Below the pieces are notes generated by a model, which did no database searches, was not told where the DNA came from, and was given only the letters and a program-made list of their open reading frames with translations. A stretch of DNA of 64,000 nucleotides, taken from the NCBI GenBank assembly GCA_023426245.1, contig JAFABB010000004.1, positions 1 through 64,000 of the forward strand, read 5' to 3'. Shown here piece by piece: positions 26,258-35,273 of the stretch. This DNA comes from Bacillota bacterium. Its GTDB lineage: Bacteria; Bacillota; UBA4882; UBA8346. Position 1 is the first letter of the stretch, and each line of letters begins with the position of its first letter. A program made the position numbers and the translations under genes.

Positions 26258-27211
26258 ATGAGAATCCGCCTGGGTTATGTCGCTATCGCATTGCGCTTAG
26301 AAAATTGTTCACCTTCGAAAACCGTCACTTTGAAAAACATCAACCGGATAGAAGGATATTCCAACCAAATTAACCGGCTGATCCGGATCGCCCGTGAAAA
26401 TTTAGAAAGTACTTTACGGATTCTTAAAGCCAATGCTTACGATGATATTAAGGTTTACCGTTTTACATCGAAACTTGTTCCGCTATGTACCCATCCTCAA
26501 TTTCATGGGTGGGACTACATCGCTGATTTAAAAGATGCCTTTGAGGAGATCGGCTCCTTTGTTAAAAGACATCAAATGCGGGTCAGTCTTCACCCTGATC
26601 ATTTTACTTTGTTAAATAGTCCTCACCTTGATGTTCAAAAAGCTTCCCGGATCGACTTGGAATACCACTCGAGAATAATCGAGGCTATGAAGTTAGGAGA
26701 AGAGGTTAAGTTGGTCATGCATGCAGGCGGGAAATATGAGGACAAGAAATTGGCTTTAACCAGGTTCAAAACCCAATTTAAGGAACTTCCGGCTGGAATT
26801 CGAAACCGGATTGTCATTGAAAATGATGACCGATGCTACAATGCCGCAGAAGTACTCCACTTGGCCCAGGAACTCTCAATCCCGATGGTTATGGATATTC
26901 ACCATCACCAAATTCTCAATCAGGGAGAAGAGATTTCGGAGCTAATACCGGAAATTTTCCTTACCTGGAAAGGAGCCCTTCCTAAAATTCATATCTCCAG
27001 TCCCAAAGGGCCGGATGATCCGCGCACTCATGCCGACTTTATCGAGGTAGACAGGGCTATGGATTTTTTAAACATTGCCCGCTCCAGCAGGCAAGATTTC
27101 GATCTGATGATTGAGGCCAAACAAAAAGACCTAGCTCTTTTTAAGCTAGGCAAAGATTTGGCCACCCATCAATATCAACTTGAAAATAATGGTGAAATCG
27201 AATTAAACTGA
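26258..27211 (+). CDS. uvsE: UV DNA damage endonuclease UvsE
   Basis: UvsE cuts 5' of UV photoproducts in an alternative excision repair route and is common in spore formers. The 317-residue protein starts IRLGYVAIAL and carries the family motifs YRFTSKLVPL, RVSLHPDHFTLLNSP, LVMHAGGKYEDK, IENDDRCYN and MVMDIHHHQ, which give the metal-binding histidines and acids of its TIM barrel, then KIHISSPKG and HADFIE. The ATG at 26258 is chosen since AAAGAAGG lies just upstream and the family begins at MRIRLGY. It converges with the metallo-hydrolase gene. Confidence 0.94.
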   Translation: MRIRLGYVAIALRLENCSPSKTVTLKNINRIEGYSNQINRLIRIARENLESTLRILKANAYDDIKVYRFTSKLVPLCTHPQFHGWDYIADLKDAFEEIGSFVKRHQMRVSLHPDHFTLLNSPHLDVQKASRIDLEYHSRIIEAMKLGEEVKLVMHAGGKYEDKKLALTRFKTQFKELPAGIRNRIVIENDDRCYNAAEVLHLAQELSIPMVMDIHHHQILNQGEEISELIPEIFLTWKGALPKIHISSPKGPDDPRTHADFIEVDRAMDFLNIARSSRQDFDLMIEAKQKDLALFKLGKDLATHQYQLENNGEIELN

Positions 27212-27244
27212 AGCCATTATCATTTTCACAGGTAATAAAAGGAT

Positions 27245-28003
27245 TCAAATACCGGATCCAGCGGCAAGTTCAGCAATACGCCCCGGGATATCGCCACGAT
27301 ATAAACCTCCATGATAACTAATAACCGCCTCAATGTCATACCGGGTCAATTTTAATAAAGATTGTATAGCCAGTTTCATGTCAAAAGTATGTTGCGGATT
27401 AGGCCCTACAAGATTCCCTTCAACAACATTGAGAGCATCGCCGGCAATCAATGTCCGGCTCTTTTTTAAAAACAAACAGATATGTCCCGGAGTATGACCT
27501 GGCGTATGGATTACAACGATTCCCCCTGCATACGGCAATTCTTCTCCATCCAGCACTGCTTTATCAACCGGCGCTTTAGGGAAATTCTCATACATCCATT
27601 GCATAATTTTCCTTTGAGGTTCCGGCATGGCATCGATTTGGGCAAAACGCTCCGGAGTCAGTTTAATAGCACGTTTCTCACCTTGAATATAAGGTTTCTC
27701 CTCTTGATGGCAAATCACTTCAATTTTATTGCCGGAGCTTTCTAAAATACCCGGCAAACTTCCGATATGATCAATATCTTGATGGGTAAGAATAATGCGG
27801 GTGATCGCTTTCACAGATGCAGCGGCTTTATCAATTGCCTCGCTCAACTTGGACAATTGCCCCGGAAAACCGGTATCTACCAAAATCAATTCCTGATCAT
27901 CCCGGATAATCGTTGGATAGATTACACTTGTTCCGGACATCATATTCATTTCAACTTCCAACATCTCGACTTGATTATCGATCTTCATTTGGATTCCAAC
28001 CAA
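27245..28003 (-). CDS. MBL-fold metallo-hydrolase
   Basis: A roughly 250-residue metallo-beta-lactamase-fold hydrolase. The zinc ligands are visible: LTHQDIDHIGS (HxxxDH), a histidine in IHTPGHTPGHI, an aspartate in LIAGDALN, and a late histidine in ISYHGG. The type resembles the YflN/glyoxalase-II-like group; substrate is unknown. The 5' end is uncertain: the first in-frame start is TTG at 28003, but GAAGGAGG lies about 20 bases before it. It lies last in a run of minus-strand redox genes. Confidence 0.88.
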   Translation of the reverse strand: MVGIQMKIDNQVEMLEVEMNMMSGTSVIYPTIIRDDQELILVDTGFPGQLSKLSEAIDKAAASVKAITRIILTHQDIDHIGSLPGILESSGNKIEVICHQEEKPYIQGEKRAIKLTPERFAQIDAMPEPQRKIMQWMYENFPKAPVDKAVLDGEELPYAGGIVVIHTPGHTPGHICLFLKKSRTLIAGDALNVVEGNLVGPNPQHTFDMKLAIQSLLKLTRYDIEAVISYHGGLYRGDIPGRIAELAAGSGI

Positions 28004-28082
28004 AACCGTACGCTCTGGTTTTTCCTCCTTCGATGTTATTTTAATTTTTTATGAAAGAGAACTTCTGCTGTAGTTTGATTTA

Positions 28083-29093
28083 TTATTTTAGCCTTAAACT
28101 TTCTATAGTTCGCCGCGCCCAATCGGAGTCATTGAACACCGCCCGGCCGACTCCAATCAAATCGGCTTTGCCTTCAGCCATTAGTTTTTCACCAGCCTGG
28201 GCTTCCATGATTCCGCCCGTGAGTACAACGGGCAAAGAGACTACCTTCTTCACCGCTTCGCTGAGGGGAGCAAAATATCCTTGATTCTCCGGGCTATAGG
28301 GAATGCCCGGTACGTTATATCCTGAGAACCCTCCGGAGATATCGAGGATATCAATACCGGCTTTTTCAAATTCTTCGGCTGCCAGTTGACTATCTTCGAT
28401 AGTACTTCCTCCAGGTATAAAATCGGAAGCCCCTAATCTAAGCAAAATCAGAGACTCATCACCTACTGCCGCCCGAACAGCCCCAATTACTTTTTGGTGA
28501 ATGCGAATCCGGTTTCTGATGTTTCCTCCGTAAAGATCCTTTCGTTTATTGGTCAAAGGCGAAAAAAATTGATTTAACAAATATCCATGGGCTGAATGAA
28601 TCTCTACGCCGTCAAAGCCGGCTGTTATACCTCGGCGAGCAGCAGTTGCGAATTCAGTTACCAAATGTTCAATTTCACCGGCTTTTAATTCCCGGGGGGT
28701 TGACCCTAAACGGGGGTTGGGCACTGCAGAAGGCCCTACCGGGGTAAAACCGGTAATCACTTCCTTGGCGGCGCTTCCGGCGTGATTCATTTGGATGATA
28801 CATTTCGAACCATTTTTATGAATGACCTGCGCCAATTGGCGTAAACCGTCAATTACTGAATCCTCTGCAATTGAAAGTTGATTTTCGCTGGCCTTTCCTT
28901 CCGGCGCAATAAAACTGTGTTCAATGATAACCAGCGAAAAGTTCCCTCCCGCGGATTTTTCCCCATAGTAATCCAACAGATCCTGACTTACTTTACCATC
29001 AAAATTAGCTTTCGCCGTCGCCATCGGCGGCATGATCAGCCGGTTTTTCAAAGTGTGTCGACCCACTTGAAGAGGTTCCAACATATAAGACAT
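28083..29093 (-). CDS. NADH:flavin oxidoreductase, old yellow enzyme family
   Basis: A 336-residue FMN enzyme of the OYE class I/III type that reduces activated alkenes such as enones and nitro compounds. Motifs: LKNRLIMPPMATAKA at the N-terminus for FMN contacts, CIIQMNHAGSAAK, FDGVEIHSAHGYLLNQFFSP, RKDLYGGNIRNR, and the C-terminal VVLTGGI and IGVGRAV for phosphate binding. It lacks a C-terminal iron-sulfur and NADH domain, so it is the short form. Its ATG overlaps the stop of the flavodoxin-fold gene (TAATG), which indicates coupled translation. Confidence 0.93.
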   Translation of the reverse strand: MSYMLEPLQVGRHTLKNRLIMPPMATAKANFDGKVSQDLLDYYGEKSAGGNFSLVIIEHSFIAPEGKASENQLSIAEDSVIDGLRQLAQVIHKNGSKCIIQMNHAGSAAKEVITGFTPVGPSAVPNPRLGSTPRELKAGEIEHLVTEFATAARRGITAGFDGVEIHSAHGYLLNQFFSPLTNKRKDLYGGNIRNRIRIHQKVIGAVRAAVGDESLILLRLGASDFIPGGSTIEDSQLAAEEFEKAGIDILDISGGFSGYNVPGIPYSPENQGYFAPLSEAVKKVVSLPVVLTGGIMEAQAGEKLMAEGKADLIGVGRAVFNDSDWARRTIESLRLK

Positions 29094-29752
29094 TACTTTC
29101 CCCCCCCGATAAATCTCAAGCCCATTTCAAAAGCGTTTTGACAGGCTATAGGAAATAATTCCTCACGCAATCTAGCCTTCTTTTCAACATCAAACCCCGA
29201 TGTTTCATATTTATCGTAATCATCAAATTGATAAGTATCTGTGGCAATTAATGTTTCACAAAAACCAAAAATCCGTGCCAGTAACTTTTGGTTTTTGTGA
29301 AATAGTTGGTCATACCCGATTTTCTCGATGACTTCTTCCGGGGCATTCATCGTAAAAATGAGTCCGGTCTGAATTTTCTTTTTAAACAATACCGAATACC
29401 CGGCATCATAGCAAATATAGGGAAATACTAACCTTTCCAAAAAAGCCTGCATAAAGCTGCTCATTGCCCCAAGATAAATCGGCGTACCTAAAACAAGTGC
29501 CTCTGCTTGCTGGACCTTTTCCAAAACAGGTGTTAAATCATCCTTAAGGCCACATTGGCCATAGCTCTTACCATTTTTCAATCTACAAGCAAAGCAGCTC
29601 ATGCAACCCCGGTAATTTAAATCAACCAAATGAACCAATTCGGTTTCCGCCCCCCCGGAAGCTGCTCCCTCCAGAGTCTTTTCCAGAAGCATGGCGGTAT
29701 TCCAAGTCTTTCTCGGACTTCCGTTAAAAGCAATCATTTTCATTTCATTCAC
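29093..29752 (-). CDS. Flavodoxin-family NAD(P)H-dependent reductase
   Basis: A 219-residue flavodoxin-fold protein. The FMN phosphate loop is FNGSPRKTWNTA at about 9-20, followed by the cysteine pair CMSCFACR and a typical GTPIYLGAMSSFMQAFLERL loop. The form resembles iron-sulfur flavoproteins and NADPH-dependent FMN reductases; only part of the compact cysteine motif of true Isf is present, so a cluster is uncertain. It may supply reduced flavin to the old yellow enzyme with which it is translationally coupled. Confidence 0.88.
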   Translation of the reverse strand: MNEMKMIAFNGSPRKTWNTAMLLEKTLEGAASGGAETELVHLVDLNYRGCMSCFACRLKNGKSYGQCGLKDDLTPVLEKVQQAEALVLGTPIYLGAMSSFMQAFLERLVFPYICYDAGYSVLFKKKIQTGLIFTMNAPEEVIEKIGYDQLFHKNQKLLARIFGFCETLIATDTYQFDDYDKYETSGFDVEKKARLREELFPIACQNAFEMGLRFIGGGK

Positions 29753-29785
29753 CGACTTTTAGTTTAATTTGAATTCATGAACCCA

Positions 29786-30559
29786 TTAGAATCCCGGTAT
29801 TTTTGCTTCACAGGGAACACCGCTCTGACACTTTCCGCATCCATATCGCGGCTTAAAGCGGTTTAAAACCCGATCCAGGTATTCTCCGCATACCTGATTA
29901 TCTTTCCCTGCCTCAGTAACAGCCAACGGCGGACACCGCAAAATACAAGCGCCGCATTTTATGCAGTATTCGTCGAATGATTGATATTGGCGGAGTGTCG
30001 GCTCCAGATGCAGGTTGCATATTACACTGCCGATTCTCCCGGCCGAACCACCCTGGGTAATTAAAGAACGGCTCAAGCTGAAGGTACCTAATCCGGCGAT
30101 AAATGAGACATGCCGCTCCGACCAATTGCTGATTCGATTGATAACTTTAAACCGCCGATCAAGGCCGGGCGCTAAGGCGCGATATCCTTTATCCATTAGA
30201 TACTGAAGCAAATACTGACTAAGAGAACGGTTAAACTGCTCCCCTTCGATCCTCCCATACAACCATTCCTTGGAGGGAAGTCCGAGTATCCGGTTTGCCT
30301 TTCGAACTTTGTCACTAAAGGGAAGAAAATAAGATACTACACTGGTTGCTTCAGTCAGCCACTCACAGGGTGACATATGGGAGGGTCCGACTACCGAGGA
30401 TTCTTTTAACGCCATAAAAAGAGGGTCACCGGCATCAGCCACCGCCAGTAAAGGACTATCAAACAATTGTAAATTATCAAGCTCGGCTACTCGATTTTTC
30501 GGACTTGTTTTAGTATATTCCCGTGCCAGAGTCTGAATCTCGGTTAAATCGATAGGCAT
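29786..30559 (-). CDS. 4Fe-4S protein related to epoxyqueuosine reductase
   Basis: A 257-residue protein whose C-terminal part holds a ferredoxin-type motif CIKCGACILRCPPLAV and a second cysteine group YGCGKCQSGVPCE. The N-terminal half resembles the QueG/reductive dehalogenase fold without a clear cobalamin motif. It is shorter than QueG (about 310-380), so tRNA modification is not assured. GGGGGT lies before the ATG. It sits at the head of the pair of flavin genes on the same strand, 34 bases away, which suggests a role in electron transfer. Confidence 0.78.
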   Translation of the reverse strand: MPIDLTEIQTLAREYTKTSPKNRVAELDNLQLFDSPLLAVADAGDPLFMALKESSVVGPSHMSPCEWLTEATSVVSYFLPFSDKVRKANRILGLPSKEWLYGRIEGEQFNRSLSQYLLQYLMDKGYRALAPGLDRRFKVINRISNWSERHVSFIAGLGTFSLSRSLITQGGSAGRIGSVICNLHLEPTLRQYQSFDEYCIKCGACILRCPPLAVTEAGKDNQVCGEYLDRVLNRFKPRYGCGKCQSGVPCEAKIPGF

Positions 30560-30703
30560 CTTACACCCCCAAACTAAGAATCAATCAACACAAACCGATG
30601 AACCTTGTGATTGGTTGCGATATTCGACGTATTCCACGATCGTACCGTCCAAATGCATGAAGGTCATATTCATCCCTGTTGGGAGATTTTTTAATACCCT
30701 CTT

Positions 30704-31606
30704 TTATATTTCAATTTCCGTTTTAAACACAATTACCGCTTCTCCCGCTATTTTTACTTCAACCGGTTGATAGTTTGCGATTTGGACTTTTACTTCAACT
30801 GTCCCTGTTCGATGAATGGCTTCACCTTGTTTGCCTTTAAAGTTAAACTCATTTCTTGTATTATCTACCAATCTATGATGGACTAAGTAAGCTCCTAGCG
30901 GTCCATTCGCATTGCCGGTGACCGGATCTTCATTGATTCCAATAGCTGGCGCAAACATTCGTCCGTAAGTCAAAACGTCCTCAGAATCAGAATCCAAAGT
31001 AAAGACAAAATAACCGTTACAACCAATGAACCGGCTTAAGTCGGCCAGTTTATCAAAGTGAGGTGCCAATTGATTTAATCGAGCTCTATTTTTGATGCCA
31101 ATCATCACTTTTGAATGTCCCGTCGAAACAATTTGGATTGGACAATTCTCATATAAATCCTCTTCTTTTAAATCCAAGGCTTGGGTAATCTTAGCCTTGG
31201 ATTCGCTTTCAAAAACCGTTCCAAATTCAATTTTCCCCTGAGTCATAACCACTTTATAATCGGTATCGGTTTTTATAATTTCAAATGGCAATATACCAAT
31301 CCGGGTTCGCATTCGATACATGGAACTTCCCAAATTTTCAGCAACTGCTTTGGCATACATTGCGGCAATCGTAGCATGCCCGCAAGTCGGGACTTCAGTT
31401 TTAGGAGTAAAATATCGTATCACACCGTCACACTCTTTTCCGTCCGGCGGAAATAAAAACGAAGTCTCCGAGTTATTCAACTCCCGAGCGATCCTTTGCA
31501 TTTGCATCTCTGTTAAACCGTCCGCATCAAGAACCACTCCGGCAGGATTGCCTTGAAAAGCTTCTTTGGTAAATGAATCAATTTGATAAACGATATATTT
31601 TTTCAT
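30704..31606 (-). CDS. PhzF family isomerase/epimerase
   Basis: A 300-residue protein of the PhzF/diaminopimelate-epimerase fold. Motifs: YQIDSFTKEAFQGNPAGVVL at the start, ARELNNSETSFLFP with the family's catalytic glutamate, VPTCGHATIAA and INEDPVTGNANGPLGAYLV. The first methionine of MKKYIVY is the start; GGGGGA lies upstream and an earlier in-frame start lacks one. PhzF members act on diverse small molecules; no phenazine genes are present, so the substrate is unknown. Confidence 0.92.
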   Translation of the reverse strand: MKKYIVYQIDSFTKEAFQGNPAGVVLDADGLTEMQMQRIARELNNSETSFLFPPDGKECDGVIRYFTPKTEVPTCGHATIAAMYAKAVAENLGSSMYRMRTRIGILPFEIIKTDTDYKVVMTQGKIEFGTVFESESKAKITQALDLKEEDLYENCPIQIVSTGHSKVMIGIKNRARLNQLAPHFDKLADLSRFIGCNGYFVFTLDSDSEDVLTYGRMFAPAIGINEDPVTGNANGPLGAYLVHHRLVDNTRNEFNFKGKQGEAIHRTGTVEVKVQIANYQPVEVKIAGEAVIVFKTEIEI

Positions 31607-31653
31607 CCATTTCCCCCGCTTACTCCTTACCATATACACAAAACTTTTGCCAC

Positions 31654-32163
31654 TTAATCTTTGAAATTGATTACCAAGTCCTCAAGGGATTTTCTAGATT
31701 TGTTAGGAGCAAATCCCTTAGCATATCCTAAAGGTGTAAATGCCACCGGCTCCATTGAATTGTCCAAACCCAACACATTCCGGGCTGCCTCCAGATCAAA
31801 AGCGCCAATCCAACAAGTACCCAAACCCAAAGCTGTGGCTGCCAAGATCATGTGATCCATCACAATGGCCGCGTCCACATCGGAATAATTTTTACCATCC
31901 TTCCGGATCCAATTTTCTCCCGGAGTTGAACAAACGCAAAGGACATTGGGGGCCTCACCGAACCAATCTTTGGGATATATTTTCTTTAATTCATTCTGTC
32001 TTCCTTTTGTTGAAATCACTATAATCTTAAATGCCTGGCGGTTACATGCCGTAGGAGCCAACCTGGCTGCTTCCATAATCTGTTCCAGTTTTTCACCTTC
32101 AACAGGGTCAGGGCGATAAGAGCGAACGCTATAACGCTGTTCAAGCACATTAAAGAAGTCCAT
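31654..32163 (-). CDS. Nitroreductase family protein
   Basis: A 169-residue FMN-dependent reductase, the short form of the family. QRYSVRSYRPDPVEGEKL and ARLAPTACNRQAFKII at the N-terminus and the GLGTCWIGAFD segment are typical flavin-binding elements. It may reduce nitroaromatics or quinones. GGAGAG lies before the ATG. It lies between the PhzF and flavodoxin genes with gaps under 80 bases, so cotranscription is likely. Confidence 0.92.
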   Translation of the reverse strand: MDFFNVLEQRYSVRSYRPDPVEGEKLEQIMEAARLAPTACNRQAFKIIVISTKGRQNELKKIYPKDWFGEAPNVLCVCSTPGENWIRKDGKNYSDVDAAIVMDHMILAATALGLGTCWIGAFDLEAARNVLGLDNSMEPVAFTPLGYAKGFAPNKSRKSLEDLVINFKD

Positions 32164-32237
32164 TATTATCTCTCCATTTCAAAACGAAAAGATTATATCC
32201 AAATTATAGTATAGTAATAATCCTATGGATTCTATGA

Positions 32238-32816
32238 TCATTGGTGGAGCTTTTTCAAAACACCGGCCATGTTTTGTCCCAAAATTTCAAAAGTGTGAAT
32301 TCCCTCTTCATCTTTTTGGACATCCCCCGGTTCCAGGGATAGCGTCATGTTCCAATAACTGGAACTTGGAATGATCATCTCAGCAATTCCAAAGAAAAAG
32401 TTAATGGCTGAGTAAGTGAAAGTTGAACCGGCACGCCGAACTGAAACTACCGCGGCCCCAACCTTGCCTCTTAGAATCGATCCGCCATTGGCCTTGTTAA
32501 CAAAGCCTGAGCGGTCAATAAGGGCCTTAACCTCTGTTGATACATTACTGAAATAGGTTGGGGAACCAATAATGATCCCATCCGCTTCCTTTATTTTTTG
32601 GATAAAAGTGTTCATCTCGTCATCCTGCCGGACACAACGACAGTCTTTTCTTTCATAACATTTACCGCAAGCCATACAACCGAATACTTTTCGCCCTCCT
32701 AATTGGATGAGCTCAGTTTCAATGCCTTCCTTAGCCAACTCCTTAAAGACAATTTCAATACTTTGGGCCGTATTTCCATTTACTCTGGGGCTACCGTTAA
32801 ATGCCACTACCTTCAT
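32238..32816 (-). CDS. Iron-sulfur flavoprotein-like NAD(P)H-dependent reductase
   Basis: A 192-residue flavodoxin-fold protein with FNGSPRVNGNTAQS for FMN phosphate and the cysteine set GCMACGKCYERKDCRC, close to the compact Isf motif, so it may carry a 4Fe-4S cluster. IGSPTYFSNVSTEVKALIDR completes the flavin site. GGAGGAG precedes the ATG. It is the first gene of the run that ends at 27245 and is divergent from the HxlR regulator. Confidence 0.9.
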   Translation of the reverse strand: MKVVAFNGSPRVNGNTAQSIEIVFKELAKEGIETELIQLGGRKVFGCMACGKCYERKDCRCVRQDDEMNTFIQKIKEADGIIIGSPTYFSNVSTEVKALIDRSGFVNKANGGSILRGKVGAAVVSVRRAGSTFTYSAINFFFGIAEMIIPSSSYWNMTLSLEPGDVQKDEEGIHTFEILGQNMAGVLKKLHQ

Positions 32817-32878
32817 CCTCGATACTCCTCCTTTAGTGTTATTTTGATAAATTGAATTTTCCGATCATCCTGAATGGT

Positions 32879-32896
32879 TACTTGTAAAGCAAAGTA
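32879..32896. promoter_or_regulatory. Candidate HxlR operator
   Basis: TACTT, seven bases, AAAGTA: an imperfect inverted repeat in the divergent region, downstream of the predicted minus-strand start of transcription. HxlR members such as YodB and HypR bind repeats of the TACT/AGTA kind. The assignment is by likeness only. Confidence 0.3.
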
Positions 32897-32929
32897 GTGA
32901 GCTTTCCAATTCCCACCATGTTTGATATA

Positions 32930-32959
32930 ATCATAGATATTACACAAATAAAAATCAAG
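32930..32959 (-). promoter_or_regulatory. Promoter of the redox gene run
   Basis: On the minus strand TTGATT, 17 bases, TATGAT (TATGAT at 32935-32930). Transcription would start near 32923 and read into the flavoprotein gene at 32816. Confidence 0.55.
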
Positions 32960-33032
32960 TACCAACTTTTCAGTGTCATAGTACCCAAAAAGAAACCATT
33001 CCCATACATTATCATAAAGAGAGGCTTTCATC

Positions 33033-33422
33033 ATGATCCAATTTCGCAATACCAATTACCAATGTTCCATGGAATTAACCCTGGCACTAATTGGCGGCAA
33101 ATGGAAATCATTAATTCTCTGGCGGTTAGGTGATACCACCCTTCGTTTCAGCGAGTTAAAAAAGAGCTTGCCTCAAGTCACCCAAAAGATGTTAACCCAA
33201 CAATTGCGAGAGTTAGAGGAAGACGGTTTGGTTCATCGCCATGTATATACCCAAGTCCCACCCCGGGTCGAATACTCACTGACCCAGGCAGGGAAAAGTA
33301 TTTTGCCAATCCTTAATACCATGTGTGAATGGGGACTACAATATATTACTTCTTTCAATAAGGAAAATACCGATGATTCATGTTCATCTTCGAAATTAAT
33401 CCAACATAAATCGAGGAAGTAA
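33033..33422 (+). CDS. HxlR family transcriptional regulator
   Basis: A 129-residue winged-helix regulator. The family pattern is clear: the N-terminal cysteine in NYQCSMELTLALIGGKWKS, then RFSELKKSLPQVTQKMLTQQ for the recognition helix and YSLTQAGKSILPIL in the wing and dimer part. The single conserved cysteine (residue 11) is the redox or electrophile sensor in YodB-type members. It is divergent from the flavoprotein-nitroreductase-PhzF genes, which it probably controls. Confidence 0.92.
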   Translation: MIQFRNTNYQCSMELTLALIGGKWKSLILWRLGDTTLRFSELKKSLPQVTQKMLTQQLRELEEDGLVHRHVYTQVPPRVEYSLTQAGKSILPILNTMCEWGLQYITSFNKENTDDSCSSSKLIQHKSRK

Positions 33423-33512
33423 CAAAATTATCTATTTTCAAAGGAATTTCAAATTTTCGATTTCGATATACAAGATGGGAGTCAAAGGAAAAACTAAGGA
33501 GGAACTAAAAAC

Positions 33513-33779
33513 TTGGCCATCTCATCAGTCAATAATAATCCGTCGATTTTATCCCGTATTTTACCATTTAAATCCAAAGATGTTGCGTCCCCGGATAAAA
33601 ATAAAATTTCAAGCCCCGACGGAGACACGCTTAAATTATCGGATCGCACCTCAAAAGTAGCGTCAAAAACGACAGTTTATGCGCCGCCCAAACGAGTCAA
33701 TCCATTGGACTCTACCGTGAAGACTGCAAATGTTGCCGTCAATGCTGACTTGAAAAAAATACCGGCAACTGCAAAATAA
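33513..33779 (+). CDS. Small hydrophilic protein of unknown function
   Basis: An 88-residue protein, rich in Ser, Lys, Val and Pro, with no membrane segment or signal peptide and little predicted order. The start is TTG at 33513, chosen because AAGGAGG lies ten bases upstream. I do not recognise the family. It stands alone between the HxlR gene and the repeat protein. Confidence 0.5.
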   Translation: MAISSVNNNPSILSRILPFKSKDVASPDKNKISSPDGDTLKLSDRTSKVASKTTVYAPPKRVNPLDSTVKTANVAVNADLKKIPATAK

Positions 33780-33982
33780 TGACATCGATTTATCGATTTT
33801 CTTGAAACCAGGGCCGCCGAAATGCACCAAGGCTTAACACAACGCATAGTGAGAGTGAATGTACATAAGATATATGAGCTTGGACACTATTCGTTTTAAT
33901 TCTGCACTTGTTATATTCTCAGTCGCAATTTTTGAAGTTCGTCATTGACTCCCTCCCAAACATATAAATCTTTAAAGCAAAA

Positions 33983-34002
33983 GACGATGATAGTTCATCG
34001 TC
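33983..34002 (-). terminator. Terminator of the three-repeat protein gene
   Basis: GACGATGA pairs with TCATCGTC around a four-base loop; TTTTGCTTT follows on the minus strand. Confidence 0.75.
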
Positions 34003-34023
34003 CTTTGCTCGTTTTCAGATCAT

Positions 34024-35085
34024 TTAGGGTTGGGAATATTCAGGGGCAGACTCACCGTCCGCTGGCAACGGTCTCAATATCGCTTTCCTGATTATCTCGG
34101 CTTGTTCTCCGGTAATTACTTCATCTTTAACGAGCCGGCCCAAAGGATCCAAAGGCTCTCTGGGGGCATCCATTGGAACGTCTTCTTTTTCGAATCTCCG
34201 GTCTGGTTTTGACCCTTTCATCCTATTGAAATCATCCTCGAAATATTTGATGATATTATCTTTCTGTTTATCGGTGATTACATTTGAACTTATCAGTTCA
34301 TCCAATTTTTCCCCTAGTTCAGCCTTCATTTTTTCCGGATCCGGTGATGTTAGGAGATGAGGCACACCAAAACGCCTCTCGATCGTCATCGGCTTAGGCA
34401 TAACTTCGGATATTGCGGCCATAACGTCCGCTTGCTTTTGGGTAATGACTCCACATTGGACCAATAGGTCAGAAAAGTCATTCGATTTATCTTTGATGCC
34501 TTTTTCTTTCTCAATTTTTTCGATATGTGTTTTACTGGGTCCATTTGAAATTTTATTAATATAAAACTTTAAAATAATATCTTTTTGCTTAACGGTAATT
34601 GCCTTAGAATGAACAAGTCCATCGAGTTTCTTTTGCAGATCGGCTTTCATTTTTTTCGGGTCCGGCCGATATGGTATTTCTCGTAACCTGGGTAAATCTC
34701 TAGGAGCAACTCTCTTAATAACCGCTGCCTGGGCTTGGTTGATCACAGCGTCCTTCACCAATAAACGAATGGGATCATTGCCTTCTTTTGGAGGCTCGGC
34801 CATAGCCTTTGGATCCACCGGCTTTGCATCTTTCCTCGCCTTTTCAAAATACTCAATGATTTTTCCTTTTTGCTCAGAGGTGATTGTTTTTACCGCAACC
34901 AGTTCATCAAGAGCCTTCCCAAATTCCCCTACCATTTTGGCAAATCCCGCCGGCGGCGTTCCAGGATCCCCCTGGAATCCTTCCAATGTCTTCGGGGCCG
35001 TGTTATCTGCCCCAAAAACCATTCCGGTAATTCCAAACAGCAAAAGCCCAACCACAAGCATTGCCCAAAATTTTTTCGCTACCAT
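34024..35085 (-). CDS. Secreted protein with three tandem repeats
   Basis: A 353-residue protein with a signal peptide (about 1-27, ending VFGAD). The rest is three repeats of about 95-105 residues. Each begins with a helix such as LDELVAVKTITSEQKGKIIEYF, LDGLVHSKAITVKQKDIILKF or LDELISSNVITDKQKDNIIKYF (given here as consensus LDxLVxxKxITxKQKDxIIKYF) and ends with a second ITxxQAxxI unit (VKDAVINQAQAAVI, VQCGVITQKQADVM, VKDEVITGEQAEII). The units recall DUF2680-like ITxEQ helices. The start is the ATG at 35085, with GGAGGG upstream. It is divergent from the ger operon. Function is unknown. Confidence 0.8.
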   Translation of the reverse strand: MVAKKFWAMLVVGLLLFGITGMVFGADNTAPKTLEGFQGDPGTPPAGFAKMVGEFGKALDELVAVKTITSEQKGKIIEYFEKARKDAKPVDPKAMAEPPKEGNDPIRLLVKDAVINQAQAAVIKRVAPRDLPRLREIPYRPDPKKMKADLQKKLDGLVHSKAITVKQKDIILKFYINKISNGPSKTHIEKIEKEKGIKDKSNDFSDLLVQCGVITQKQADVMAAISEVMPKPMTIERRFGVPHLLTSPDPEKMKAELGEKLDELISSNVITDKQKDNIIKYFEDDFNRMKGSKPDRRFEKEDVPMDAPREPLDPLGRLVKDEVITGEQAEIIRKAILRPLPADGESAPEYSQP

Positions 35086-35207
35086 CAAAAATGCCCTCCT
35101 CTATTTTTTGTAATTTCCTAATCCCATTGTAAACATGCTTTATGTCGATCGAGTGAACGCTAGGTGTATGTACTGTGATAATCATCTTCACTGATCCCTT
35201 CCCAACT

Positions 35208-35238
35208 TGCATAGCGTTTTAATTTTTAATCCATAATA
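35208..35238 (+). promoter_or_regulatory. Candidate sigma-G promoter of the ger operon
   Basis: TGCATA at 35208-35213, 18 bases, CATAATA at 35232-35238. Both parts and the spacing fit the forespore sigma-G consensus (TGnATA, CATAMTA). Germinant receptor operons are known sigma-G targets. The site lies 35 bases before the gerA start. Confidence 0.6.
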
Positions 35239-35273
35239 AATCCGAATCAACGAATGGAATTTAAAGGAATACC

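Noticed and set aside
32813..33055. 80-codon minus-strand frame in the HxlR divergent region
   Set aside because: It covers the promoter region and the first codons of the HxlR gene, and has no ribosome binding site.
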